Source of the DNA: an uncultured Brevibacillus sp.
GTDB taxonomy: Bacteria; Bacillota; Bacilli; Brevibacillales; Brevibacillaceae
Assembly: GCF_947502445.1 (NCBI RefSeq)
Contig: NZ_CANMZW010000045.1
Span: forward strand, 1-47,405
Direction of reading: 5' to 3'
DNA: 47,405 nucleotides
In this document: positions 15,968-24,555 of the stretch, piece by piece
Numbering within the stretch: position 1 is the stretch's first letter
How the letters are laid out: each line of letters begins with the position of its first letter
Notes under the pieces: model-generated
The model's input: the letters and a program-made list of their open reading frames with translations, nothing else
The model's database searches: none
Told to the model about the DNA's origin: nothing
Position numbers and translations under genes: made by a program

Positions 15968-17300
15968 ATTGATGGTACCACTGACGATCCTCTCTTTTAT
16001 CTGCACCATCATCTTTATTTTTTGCCGACCTCACGTAAACGAAGCCATCCCTGCAACCTGTGGCGCTCTTTTCGTTCTCCTGAGCGGTAGTGTGTCGCTC
16101 GCCGATTTAGGTACGATCACAGAAACAATCGGGGGTGCTGCAATCACCATCATGGCAACCATTGTCATGGCGATTGTACTCGAGAGCTTTGGCTTCTTTC
16201 ACTGGGCAGCTGAAAATTTGGCGGCAAAATCCAAAGGATCGGGGATTCGCCTCTTTTGGTATACGAATCTTCTCTGCTTTCTCATGACTCTCTTCGTCAA
16301 CAACGATGGCAGCATCCTGATTACCACCCCAATCTTGCTATTGTTACTCCACAAGCTGGGTCTGAAAAATCACGAGAAAATCCCGTATCTGCTGAGCGGA
16401 GCCTTGATTGCCACCGCCTCTAGCGCACCCATCGGGGTCAGTAATATTGTGAATCTCATTGCGTTAAAAATTGTGAACATGGATCTGTATATGCATACGG
16501 CGATGATGTTTGTTCCTGCTACGCTAGGGCTGATTCTTCTTACGCTTCTCCTATATGCGTATTTCTATCGCACACTCCCGCGCAAGCTTCGATCCATCAA
16601 TCTCAGTCTTTCTGCGAAACGCAGTCACCCACTAAAAGGAGATTCATCACCGATCCCCCTCGAAAAGCGGAGCAAATTCATGGGGTATCTCCTGCTATTT
16701 GTCTTGGGGGTACGAGCCAGCCTATTCGTCGCATCCTACTTCCACTTTCCTGTACCGCTCATGGCGGTAATTGGTTCCCTCGTCCTGCTGGCTTGGCGTT
16801 GGTATTACCTCAAAATATCACCCAAAGATATGCTGAAGAAAACGCCATGGCATATTTTTGTCTTTGCCTTTAGCATGTACGTGATCATTTACGGGCTGCA
16901 CAACATTGGACTGACGAATTGGCTGATCGGCTTCTTTCAACCACTGGTGTCAGGAAGCTTGCTCCAAGCCAGCATCATGATGGGAGGACTTGTATCGCTC
17001 CTCTCCAATTTGTTCAACAACCACCCTGCGTTGATGGTTGGCACACTTACCTTGACCAACATGGGGCTAGACCCGCTCACTTTAAAAATATCGTATCTGG
17101 CTAGCGTGATTGGTAGTGACATCGGGTCCTTGCTTTTGCCTATGGGTACACTGGCTACCTTGCTATGGATGCACATTTTGAAAAAAGGAAATGTGAAAAT
17201 CACGTGGGGGGATTACTTGAAAGTCACCTCGATTGTCATCCCTATCACAGTTGTTTTCACATTGGTGGTTCTCGCCTATTGGGTTTCATGGATATTTTAG
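15951..17300 (+). CDS. ArsB/NhaD-family (ion transporter superfamily) permease
   Basis: 449 residues (446 if the ATG at 15960 is used), about eleven membrane helices. Family marks are FVNNDGSILITTPI (110-130), SSAPIGVSNIVN and, in the second half, LLSNLFNNHPALMVGTL and SDIGSLLLPMGTLATLLW. ArsB-type members export arsenite, NhaD-type exchange Na+/H+, and others move dicarboxylates. No arsR or arsC is nearby, so arsenic resistance is not supported by context. Neither start has a convincing ribosome site. The next gene follows by 21 bases. Confidence 0.8.
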   Translation: MTTMTELMVPLTILSFICTIIFIFCRPHVNEAIPATCGALFVLLSGSVSLADLGTITETIGGAAITIMATIVMAIVLESFGFFHWAAENLAAKSKGSGIRLFWYTNLLCFLMTLFVNNDGSILITTPILLLLLHKLGLKNHEKIPYLLSGALIATASSAPIGVSNIVNLIALKIVNMDLYMHTAMMFVPATLGLILLTLLLYAYFYRTLPRKLRSINLSLSAKRSHPLKGDSSPIPLEKRSKFMGYLLLFVLGVRASLFVASYFHFPVPLMAVIGSLVLLAWRWYYLKISPKDMLKKTPWHIFVFAFSMYVIIYGLHNIGLTNWLIGFFQPLVSGSLLQASIMMGGLVSLLSNLFNNHPALMVGTLTLTNMGLDPLTLKISYLASVIGSDIGSLLLPMGTLATLLWMHILKKGNVKITWGDYLKVTSIVIPITVVFTLVVLAYWVSWIF

Positions 17301-17321
17301 TTTTGCCGTGGAGGGTAAAAA

Positions 17322-17987
17322 ATGGATTTTATTCAGTCGTTGATTGGAAAAAGCATCGATATAGAAATATCGGGAAAAAGCGTTTTTCAGGGGATTTTAA
17401 TAGATGCAGGGCTAGATTTGATCGTGATTGATAATGGACTGAAGTTTGTATACATTCCGTTGGTTCACATCCAGAATCTGAAGAAAAGCACTGTACAAAG
17501 TCCACATCTGGAGCATGTATTTACGGTTCACGATAGTGACCAAGCGGATAACATCTCTTATCGAAAGGTACTAGAGAATGCAAAAGGGCGCTTTATCGAG
17601 ATTTTTATAACGGGAAATCAATCGTTTTGCGGATACCTCACCAGTATCATGAATGATTACTTCGTTTTCCACTCGCCCGTTTTCAAAACGATTTTTGTCT
17701 CTATCGACCATGTGAAATGGATCATTCCCTATCCAGATAACATCACCCCCTACGCCATGGATAAAGACCGCTTTTTGTTTGTACCTAACAGCCTCCCATT
17801 GTCGCGTACATTCAAGCAGCAATGCAAAAAATTAGAAGGGGTTTTCGCAGTCTTTGACCTAGGTTTTGATTCTGACAAGGTTGGACTGATTGAAAAGGTG
17901 GATGGAAACAAAATCGAGCTTCGAATCGCCAATGGCGACAAGCTGCTATGGAACCTGCAGCATCTGAAAACCTTTCACGTTCCATAG
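17322..17987 (+). CDS. Protein with repeated Sm-like (DUF2642-type) segments
   Basis: 221 residues, preceded by GGAGG. It appears to hold three diverged copies of a small beta-rich unit: VIGKSIDIEISGKSVFQGILID-type at 5-50, GRFIEIFITGNQSFCGYLTS at about 89-125, and VGLIEKVDGNKIELRIANGD near 185-215. Each ends in a strand like FVYIPLVHIQNL or FVSIDHVKWI. This resembles DUF2642 proteins of spore-formers, which have an Sm-like fold and occur as spore coat or cell-surface proteins. No signal peptide. It probably shares a transcript with the transporter upstream. Function unknown. Confidence 0.55.
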   Translation: MDFIQSLIGKSIDIEISGKSVFQGILIDAGLDLIVIDNGLKFVYIPLVHIQNLKKSTVQSPHLEHVFTVHDSDQADNISYRKVLENAKGRFIEIFITGNQSFCGYLTSIMNDYFVFHSPVFKTIFVSIDHVKWIIPYPDNITPYAMDKDRFLFVPNSLPLSRTFKQQCKKLEGVFAVFDLGFDSDKVGLIEKVDGNKIELRIANGDKLLWNLQHLKTFHVP

Positions 17988-18051
17988 ACGATCATGTCGT
18001 ATATACAGCCCTTCTCCGACAACAGGTAGCCGGGTTAAACGGTTGTCAGCC

Positions 18052-18114
18052 AAAAAATACGCGCCCAAAGCGAAACCGCACAAACGTGGAAGTCGCCTCA
18101 GACGCGTATTTTTT
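18052..18114. repeat. 63-base hairpin element, copy 1
   Basis: AAAAAATACGCG pairs with CGCGTATTTTTT around a 39-base loop. It may terminate both the Sm-like gene and the anti-sigma gene. A related element sits at 33315-33377 and shares the outer ATACG/CGTAT stem and an internal AAGTCGC..CAGAC.CGTATTT. Confidence 0.6.
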
Positions 18115-18152
18115 CATTGCTTTTGGGAAAACATCGCTTGCTTAGATACCTA

Positions 18153-19013
18153 TTATTTCCCAGATTCCTGGGCAGGTGCTGGAGCTGGGCCAGGTCCTTC
18201 TGTCGGAGCCGTGTTTTGCAGCTTTTCTTTTGCTTTATCGATTTCTGCTTGTGTGAGCGGCGCCCCTCCTGCGAAGCCGTCTATGATTTTGCCCAATGTC
18301 GCGGTATCAAAGTCCTCCTGGGCGTACAGCTCGATCGTAAATCCGTTATCCTCCCAGATCACAATCCCATTTGCAAAGTAAACCTTGGTTCCTTGAATCA
18401 CTTCTGTTTTAACTTCCCCTGTAGTACCGATGCCATTTTCTCCACCCTTGGAAATCAGGAAGTTGACCGTTTTTTCACCTTGTGCAAATTGTACTTCTGC
18501 CATGCTCTTGCCATGAATGACAGTGTTGACGTATTTATAATCTGCGAGCCATGTTGGAGCCGGGAAGTTGATGCCCAGTGCAGAGCGCGCTTCCTGTACA
18601 GTCAGATCAGGGCGTGCCTGCAATTCAACTGCACGGTTAGTATCTCCATTCGCTTGTTCAGACGCAGCATCCTTTGCCGGAACGGACGGCTCCTTGTCGT
18701 ATTGAACGATTTGTAAATTACCTACTTGAAAACGTGCCAAAATGGATTCGAGTATCCCTTGGGCAAACGAGGTCGTCGAGAATGCACCTGTTAAGCAAAT
18801 GACAGCGACAGCACTAACCGTAATCGATTTCCATCTATTCTTTTTCATTATGATCTCATCCTTTTTCGTATAGTCAGGCCTTATCGTTCCTGCTTCTATT
18901 TTGAACTTCAGACGATTATAGATTTTGTCCCTAGAGGCTTTGTCGTCCAGCTCTACCTTTTCAAGCAAGCGTGTCAGGTCACGAAACTCGCTTCGCTCTT
19001 GCTCATCCTTCAT
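18153..19013 (-). CDS. Probable anti-sigma factor, membrane anchored
   Basis: 286 residues. An acidic cytoplasmic N-terminus of about 55 residues is followed by one membrane segment (about 61-85, ITVSAVAVICLTGAFS). An extracytoplasmic domain then contains ARSALGINFPAPTWLADYKYV and strands such as VYFANGIVIWEDNGFTIEL, like the DUF4367-type domain of other Bacillales regulators. The C-terminus is Pro/Glu rich (TEGPGPAPAPAQESGK). It overlaps the sigma gene by 11 bases, the usual arrangement for a sigma factor and its inhibitor. It lacks the zinc-binding His-Cys-Cys motif of ZAS anti-sigma factors. The signal it senses is unknown. Confidence 0.7.
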   Translation of the reverse strand: MKDEQERSEFRDLTRLLEKVELDDKASRDKIYNRLKFKIEAGTIRPDYTKKDEIIMKKNRWKSITVSAVAVICLTGAFSTTSFAQGILESILARFQVGNLQIVQYDKEPSVPAKDAASEQANGDTNRAVELQARPDLTVQEARSALGINFPAPTWLADYKYVNTVIHGKSMAEVQFAQGEKTVNFLISKGGENGIGTTGEVKTEVIQGTKVYFANGIVIWEDNGFTIELYAQEDFDTATLGKIIDGFAGGAPLTQAEIDKAKEKLQNTAPTEGPGPAPAPAQESGK

Positions 19014-19587
19014 AGTGGAAGCCTCCCTTCTCCAATTCCTTTTGCAGCTTCTTCAAGCATCTGTAAAGAACAACCCCGATATTCGAGCCGCTCACACCTA
19101 ACAATTCAGCGATTTCCGCGTTTTTTAGACCTGCCGCGTACTTCATCGCAATGATATGGCGTTCTTTGTCACTCAGCTTTGCCAGTGCCTTGAACAGCTC
19201 TTCATGACTATCATCTCGAATCACGATTTCTTCGGGAGACGATTTTGGTTGGAACAGATCCAAGATGGAATCTAGTGAAAAGGTCATGCTTTTTTTCTGT
19301 GAGCGGAAGTAATCAGTCACAGCGTTTCTCGCAATCGCGAACAGCCATACCTCAAAGTTGGACCTCTGTGGCGAGAAGCTATTGTATTTGGAAATCACTA
19401 CTTCAAATACGTGACTGCAAATCTCTTCCGCTGCATAATGATTGTTGATTCGATAGCAAATATACTTGTAGACGCGCTTATAGTACGCATCGTATATCTC
19501 TGTGAATCTTTGTGTCGACATGATCCCATCTTGGATATCGCTTCTTTCGTTGTGGCAGATGCCTGTGCTTACTTGGGCAATCTCCAA
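19003..19587 (-). CDS. ECF-family RNA polymerase sigma factor
   Basis: 194 residues from a TTG at 19587, which has a strong AAAGGAGGGG eight bases away; the first ATG (19521) has no comparable site. Region 2 is FTEIYDAYYKRVYKYICYRINNHYAAEEICSHVFE with VWLFAIARNAVTDYFRSQKK. Region 4 is LSDKERHIIAMKYAAGLKNAEIAELLGVS. It directs RNA polymerase to its own small regulon, under control of the overlapping anti-sigma gene. ECF factors usually start their own operon, but I could not identify a clear -35/-10 pair upstream. An imperfectly explained 20-bp palindrome lies 45 bases upstream. Confidence 0.87.
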   Translation of the reverse strand: MEIAQVSTGICHNERSDIQDGIMSTQRFTEIYDAYYKRVYKYICYRINNHYAAEEICSHVFEVVISKYNSFSPQRSNFEVWLFAIARNAVTDYFRSQKKSMTFSLDSILDLFQPKSSPEEIVIRDDSHEELFKALAKLSDKERHIIAMKYAAGLKNAEIAELLGVSGSNIGVVLYRCLKKLQKELEKGGFHYEG

Positions 19588-19631
19588 CTACTTCCCCTCC
19601 TTTCTTCCTCTATTGAAAAATGCGGTGAGCT

Positions 19632-19651
19632 AACAAATTGCGCAATTTGTT
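19632..19651. promoter_or_regulatory. 20-bp perfect palindrome upstream of the sigma gene
   Basis: AACAAATTGCGCAATTTGTT is perfectly self-complementary and lies 45-64 bases upstream of the TTG start. It has no T run, so an operator is more likely than a terminator. Confidence 0.5.
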
Positions 19652-19864
19652 GGGGTTCTGTGAGTCTCACGCTAGTTAATACGGGGAATTCGGGATTGTA
19701 TTAACAAAATGGTTGTAAATTATTTTTTGGGGTTGGGCAACTGGGAAAAATGTGGGAATTTGGTTGTTTTGGGGTATGGGGTTATGTACTGCTTATGTGG
19801 AGAGCAAGAAAAAAAGGATTACAGGCTTTGATATACTTTTGGATAAAATAATAACGCCCCCTGG

Positions 19865-20853
19865 GATTCTGAAGAGGAATTAATTAGACTACACGCGGAA
19901 AATCAATAAAAAGAACTTTGGGCGCTTCAAAGAGGGGGAAGAAAACCGTAAGTAAAATCGCCCAATATGCTGTTGTAGAGCAACTCTCAGTCAATGGAAA
20001 TATTATCTCAATGCTTTGTGAATCGCTCATGTATCTAGAATTGGATTTTACAAGTGGCAGCGAAGACGTGTATCACCTTCGTCTAAACAACTGGAGGATC
20101 AATTCTTAAAAGAATTAGAAGGGCATCAACGCTTACTTGGCGTCTTAGGATATCCACGAATGCAAATTTGGTTGAAGAAGATGTATGGTAAACACGCAAA
20201 CCATAAAAGGGTTTATCGTTTAATGAAACAAATGGGGATACAAGCTCAGATCCGAAAGAAGAAAAGGTTTTATGGCCAAAAGGAAGTTCGTGTAGTTTCT
20301 GATAATGTTTAAAACAGAGAGCTCCATACAACCCGCCAAATGAAAAATGGGTTACCGATATTACATGTATTCCGTATAAACAGAAAAACCTATACTTATC
20401 CGCTTTATGTGATCTATTCAACAATGAAATCATTGCTTTCCACCTTAGTGCCAGGAATGACTTGCAACTAGTGATTGATACATTGGAAAAAGCTCGAAAT
20501 GTACGCAAAACAAAAGGTGTCCTCCTCCACAGTGACCAAGGGTATCAGTATACTTCTAAGCATTTCAGCAAACTCCTGAATCACTACAAGATGAGAGCAA
20601 GTATGTCTCGAAAGGACAACTGTTTGGATAACGACTGTATAGCGAGTTTTCTGGGACATTTCAAATCAGAGTGTCATTACATACAGTCTTTTGAATCTGA
20701 AGAGGCGCTCATAACCGCTATAGATGAGTACATACGGTTTTATAATTACGACAGGTTTCAGGCAAAACTAAACAACCTTAGTCCGGTGGAATACCATACC
20801 AAGGTTGCTTAGGACCTACAGTTTTAATGCTGTCTACTTAACGGGGGTAAGAT
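19865..20853 (+). mobile_element. Degenerate IS3-family (IS150-like) element
   Basis: An orfA tail (SEEELIRLHAENQ, stop, KELWALQ) begins at 19865 and is followed by a broken orfB to 20812. A right-end-like sequence, TGTCTACTTAACGGGGGTAA, lies at 20829-20848. The left end and most of orfA are missing. The element lies just beyond the 3' end of the phage tail genes. Confidence 0.75.
19924..20812 (+). pseudogene. IS3-family transposase orfB, disrupted
   Basis: Readable pieces in order: VEQLSVNGN..LCESL, then in another frame VSRIGFYKWQRRR and LLGVLGYPRMQIWLKKMYG (HTH_21 region). A stop follows at about 20310, then a frameshift into PPNEKWVTDITCIPY and the rve domain to 20812. The catalytic Asp residues appear in WVTDIT and LLHSDQGYQYTS. 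The Glu-bearing ESFF motif reads IASFLGHFKSE, so the third catalytic residue is lost. At least three reading-frame lesions and a missing catalytic residue make it inactive. The last piece (20462-20812) is an uninterrupted 116-residue frame. Confidence 0.8.
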
Positions 20854-20926
20854 CAGAATTCAGGACCCATTTTAACTACCTAACGAGAGGAACTTTTTTC
20901 AAACTGTCGTCACTTAAGGTCTTAGT

Positions 20927-21211
20927 TCACATAAGGTCCTCCGTTTTTTCTAGTTGGGCAATTCCATGTTCTTCTGGTATAGGTATATCAACATACTCAT
21001 AAAACAACTCGTTCACTTGGGTATTGTAAAACAGCATTGCTTGCTTACCTGGACGAAATTCTTTTTTCGGCTCCGATTCTACTAGTGCACCCTTTTCTAA
21101 TAACTCTTGCGCCGTTTTACCCAGCCCATGTACCTGATCAAATGGCATGTAGTGTATAAATTCAATGTGTGCTTTATTATCCGACTCTTTCGTGAACTGA
21201 ACATATATCAT
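20927..21211 (-). CDS. Small phage protein next to tail fibre genes
   Basis: 94 residues (MIYVQFTKESDNKAHIEFIHYMPFD...), ending acidic (PIPEEHGIAQLEKTEDLM). I do not recognise a named domain. The pattern, a short protein with a GK.AMLFYNTQVNELFYEYV core and a helical tail, is like the XkdW-type proteins that follow fibre genes in Bacillus phages. It begins 15 bases after the beta-propeller-like gene and ends the tail module. The IS3 remnant begins about 75 bases beyond its stop, so any holin and lysin genes that usually come next are absent. Confidence 0.6.
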   Translation of the reverse strand: MIYVQFTKESDNKAHIEFIHYMPFDQVHGLGKTAQELLEKGALVESEPKKEFRPGKQAMLFYNTQVNELFYEYVDIPIPEEHGIAQLEKTEDLM

Positions 21212-21226
21212 TCACAAAACTCCTTT

Positions 21227-22195
21227 CTATAGTGAGTAGATGGTCATCAAATTTTGATTATTGGTGGCGGAGTTTATTTCTTCTTGCCACGCCACTACAT
21301 TATCGTTGTTAGGATTAGCAGCAAGCCGGACTGCATTACATGCAATTTTGTCAATAAATGAGAATCCTGACCGACTGAATACCAAAATATCCCCTCTGTT
21401 AGTAGCAACAAAGATACGTGTTTTTCCAAGGGCGATATGTAGGGGATTGAAGCTGTTATTACGATAATCCCCCAATTCGTAGGACGAAGCTATTAGTTCA
21501 GTCGGCCCCGTTCCTGAAAATGTCCAACGCCCTAGACTATTGGTGGTTGACATCCAGATATTGCTATCCCCAGGGAAAATCCGGAAGAACGGCTGCGAAC
21601 GGCTACTTATAACCGTTGAAAGGGCAGACCCTGTTGCAGTTATCTTATACATCCCTGCGTTTCCACTGGCAAACACTTCTCCAGTATCATTAACTTGGAT
21701 ACTTGAACATTTCTCTGGTAACAACGGTGAAGTCCAAATTAATGCCCCATCTACATGGGAATGTTTTTTCACTGTTTTAGCTATGGGATCTAACAAGTAA
21801 ACGCCAGTGGAGTTAGCACAAACATACATGTCATTAACTGAGACTGCTTTTGCCCATATTGTTCCTCCGTCATTGACTCTTCTTTTACCCAGTGACCCGG
21901 CCACAGCACTTATTGTATAGACAGCATCCTCTGGTCGATGTAACCAAGCGCTCGTCGCTCCAGATGTTCCTACATTTACGTTGTAAATCATGCTTATATT
22001 TTTTGTGAATCTATATAAATTTTGTCTAAATAAGACTAACACGCCACCGTCATCTAGGAGTTCTAAGAAGTGATATTCTGTTCCGTATTCCCCAAAAGTT
22101 AAAAAGAGGTTCATTCTGGCGGTAATCCCATAATACTTCCTTGATTTATTCAAGCCGATACCATGGTCTCTTAGTACATCTCCCCAGTAGTTCAT
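21227..22195 (-). CDS. Predicted beta-propeller tail protein
   Basis: 322 residues made of repeated four-strand-like units, for example AVSVNDMYVCANSTGVYLLDPI, IQVNDTGEVFASGNAGMYKIT, GDSNIWMSTTNSLGRWTFSG and LGKTRIFVATNRGDILVFSR. These look like successive propeller blades of about 40-50 residues; I count roughly six. No known domain name is certain. The ATG overlaps the fibre gene's TGA (ATGA), so translation is coupled and the product is probably a structural or receptor-binding part of the tail tip. A carbohydrate-binding role is an inference from the fold. Confidence 0.55.
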   Translation of the reverse strand: MNYWGDVLRDHGIGLNKSRKYYGITARMNLFLTFGEYGTEYHFLELLDDGGVLVLFRQNLYRFTKNISMIYNVNVGTSGATSAWLHRPEDAVYTISAVAGSLGKRRVNDGGTIWAKAVSVNDMYVCANSTGVYLLDPIAKTVKKHSHVDGALIWTSPLLPEKCSSIQVNDTGEVFASGNAGMYKITATGSALSTVISSRSQPFFRIFPGDSNIWMSTTNSLGRWTFSGTGPTELIASSYELGDYRNNSFNPLHIALGKTRIFVATNRGDILVFSRSGFSFIDKIACNAVRLAANPNNDNVVAWQEEINSATNNQNLMTIYSL

Positions 22196-23430
22196 CGCAG
22201 CACCTCATTTACCGTGTTTCCATCGCTGTCATACGTGATATCGTAAATTTCTGTAACCCTCACCGTTGTTCCGTTCGTATCGTAAAACGTTCGTGTATCG
22301 ACCGTATAGTTATTTCCGACCTTTGAGGATAGCACCGACCGCATAAATAAAGTCCCATCTTTTCTTTTGTACTCGACAGTTGTGTATATTTGAGTTATGG
22401 AGTCATAGCCTGAACGGTATTTCCGTAACGATTGCAAATTATCCTTATCAACAGAGTCCATAAATCCAGCAGCTGAAGTGGTAGCAAGCGCATGAGCAGT
22501 CCCACCAGCCCCAACGTGATTATCTAGAATTTTCTTGTCAGGCCCACTCATAAACCCTGCTGTAGTTGACGTCGCCAAAACGTGAGCAGCACCGCCAGCA
22601 CCTATGTGATCATCCAGCCTTTTCTTATCTGGCCCACTCATAAACCCCGCTGTTGTGGTTGTCGCGAGCGCATGGGCATTTCCTCCAGAGCCAGCATGTG
22701 ACGCCGGAGTTGCGCCAACATCAGCTGCCCCCAAGGTTACATTGCCGCTTTTGCCATTAACAGATATAACAGGCGTTTTCGCACCCAAATTACTTAGCCA
22801 ATCACGCCACTCTTGTTCAAATCGTGTTACGGCTGTCGCAAACCAATCCCCCCACTCTTTCTGATAAGCAGTTGTTCGGCTGTTATACCAATGCTGAAAC
22901 TGATTGAAAATAGTAGTCGTATCTGCCTGAATCAAAGAGTTTACTAATCCGCAAACATTATCATTCAGGCGCTCATCTATAATCTGCGGGCCCTCAATGT
23001 ACGATTTTCCTTTAATAATTCGTACTTGCGCCAAAGACAGTTCAAAAATATTCTCATCCCGCGTCAACAAAGGCGGGACTGGCGAAACAGCTGGTGTTCC
23101 TTTCAAGATGAATGCGCGAACATACCGATGCTCCAAGCGCTTGTCCAACCGAATCACAACCCTGTCAATCCGATCAAGATTTGGATCAGGATATTCATGC
23201 TGCAAATAAAGTGGCTCCGTATCGATCTTGTACATATACCCCTGCACCCAAGCGTAACCCGGCTGAATGTACGTGCGAATGTCAGTCCCATTCGTCTCCA
23301 CTTTCAAATTCGTCCCACCATTAAAAATCCCATCTGTCAGTACTCGCCGAAAGTACTCCGCAAACTCATCTGCGGTATATACCCGCTCATCATCTGCTGT
23401 TGAATCGAAAAAACGATAATGCTCTGCCAC
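22192..23430 (-). CDS. Phage tail fibre / baseplate structural protein
   Basis: 412 residues. The N-terminal 1-150 (MAEHYRFFDSTADDERVYTADEFAEYF..) is the conserved siphophage structural domain that attaches fibres. It is followed by a Trp-rich helical stalk (QHWYNSRTTAYQKEWGDWF) and VNGKSGNVTLGAADVGATP at 224-242, a motif of many tail fibres. Three exact-period 30-residue repeats (245-334) follow, then a C-terminal beta domain ending at 412. It should form part of the host-binding apparatus at the tail tip. It starts 4 bases after the Gp37-like gene and ends overlapping the propeller gene. Confidence 0.8.
   Translation of the reverse strand: MAEHYRFFDSTADDERVYTADEFAEYFRRVLTDGIFNGGTNLKVETNGTDIRTYIQPGYAWVQGYMYKIDTEPLYLQHEYPDPNLDRIDRVVIRLDKRLEHRYVRAFILKGTPAVSPVPPLLTRDENIFELSLAQVRIIKGKSYIEGPQIIDERLNDNVCGLVNSLIQADTTTIFNQFQHWYNSRTTAYQKEWGDWFATAVTRFEQEWRDWLSNLGAKTPVISVNGKSGNVTLGAADVGATPASHAGSGGNAHALATTTTAGFMSGPDKKRLDDHIGAGGAAHVLATSTTAGFMSGPDKKILDNHVGAGGTAHALATTSAAGFMDSVDKDNLQSLRKYRSGYDSITQIYTTVEYKRKDGTLFMRSVLSSKVGNNYTVDTRTFYDTNGTTVRVTEIYDITYDSDGNTVNEVLR
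22429..22698 (-). repeat. Three 90-bp tandem repeats in the fibre gene
   Basis: Residues 245-274, 275-304 and 305-334 repeat with period 30 aa: H.GAGG.AHALAT.TTAGFMSGPDKK.LD. The third copy has diverged (SAAGFMDSVDKD). Such repeats lengthen a fibre shaft. Confidence 0.85.
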
Positions 23431-23434
23431 GATA

Positions 23435-24553
23435 TCACCTTCTTATTGTTTGTTTGATTTTATCTATAAGACTCGGAAGCGAGTTGCCAAAGGTCGCGTC
23501 CAAACGAAAACCGCCGGGTTCAAAGACTTCCACCATTTCTGTGATTCTCGCATCCATCGTGATCGCCCAGCTTTTATTCAAAACGGTTACCACGTCTCCC
23601 AGGTCGTAATCCACTCGATAAACCAGATTGGAATTGGCGAGGAGTTTTGATTCAAATGACTCAGCTCGCCCTAGCTCCGCTAGCCGTTCTATCCCGCGTG
23701 ACCGAAGCATCCGCTCCAGCTCGACTTCCGTCAATGGCTCTGCCTCTTCCCCTTTCGAGCCAACATCCTTTGCATCAACGAATGTTTCCTGTCGCTGGAA
23801 GCCTGACTGCTCTCCAACCATGACAAGCTTAGGCATTTCGTTTGCTCCCTGCCCGACAACAACGGCAACGTTTTTAGAGCCAATCGCTGATGAAATGTAC
23901 GACTGACTCTCGACGTTATCATAGTCAGTAGAAAAAATGGCTGGTGGATTACTATTTTGACTGGCAGTCAGGTCACGTCCATGGATTACATCGAAGACAT
24001 AGCGCTGTTTCTCGATATCAAGCCAGACGTGCCATCCCAAACCGGACATAACACTTAATTTTTCCAGCTCTTCGTCGAGCTGCTTGTATCTGGTCTGAAA
24101 CTGTTTCTTTTCTCCTCTGGCTTGATCCAGAGTATTGATTAGTCCCGGTAGACGACGAGATGAATCAGAAGGAGCAATCATATTCGTATGGACAAAATGC
24201 TTCATAATTGTTTCGATATGGGCATCCATGTAGGCGTGATCTTTTCCCGGCGGCGGGTAAGTGATGCGACTGCCGATCAGGCCAGCAAGAAGAGGCCCTT
24301 TTACAATCAGCTCTTCATTGCCAGCGTCGTTGAAGCCTATTTCCCGGTGCTTGATAATCGCTGCTTCAGTGGGGGCATTTGCCTTGAACAGTATGCTGTC
24401 TTCCCGCAGGCAATCCGCATTTTGCATCGAAGGATGGATACGAAGCTCGAATTCTCCCGGCTTGTGCCAGCGGCGAACCCATCTCAGGGAAGTGTAGGTG
24501 TCGATTTCCCCTAAAAGGGTAAAGTCAGCATCGATCATACGAATTGGCTGCAC
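23435..24553 (-). CDS. Gp37-like siphophage tail-associated protein
   Basis: 372 residues. The start (RMIDADFTLLGEIDTYTSLRWVRRWHKPGEFELRI) and GPLLAGLIGSRITYPP match the Siphovirus ReqiPepy6 Gp37-like family (recalled as PF14594), a baseplate or tail-tip protein equivalent to gp27/Tal N-terminal rings. A charged helical segment lies around 150-185. The late segment YRVDYDLGDVVTVLNKSWAITMDARITEMVEVFEP is the typical family end. No peptidase or lysozyme domain is fused, so cell-wall penetration would need another protein. It lies between the distal tail gene and the fibre gene with only 2-4 base gaps. Confidence 0.82.
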   Translation of the reverse strand: MQPIRMIDADFTLLGEIDTYTSLRWVRRWHKPGEFELRIHPSMQNADCLREDSILFKANAPTEAAIIKHREIGFNDAGNEELIVKGPLLAGLIGSRITYPPPGKDHAYMDAHIETIMKHFVHTNMIAPSDSSRRLPGLINTLDQARGEKKQFQTRYKQLDEELEKLSVMSGLGWHVWLDIEKQRYVFDVIHGRDLTASQNSNPPAIFSTDYDNVESQSYISSAIGSKNVAVVVGQGANEMPKLVMVGEQSGFQRQETFVDAKDVGSKGEEAEPLTEVELERMLRSRGIERLAELGRAESFESKLLANSNLVYRVDYDLGDVVTVLNKSWAITMDARITEMVEVFEPGGFRLDATFGNSLPSLIDKIKQTIRR

Positions 24554-24555
24554 AT

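Noticed and set aside
15951..17300. Arsenite efflux operon
   Set aside because: The permease fits ArsB/NhaD broadly, but there is no arsR, arsC or arsA nearby and the following gene is an Sm-like protein.
19681..19760. ECF-type autoregulated promoter upstream of the sigma gene
   Set aside because: AACC and CGTA occur, but 27 bases apart instead of about 16, so no promoter was called.
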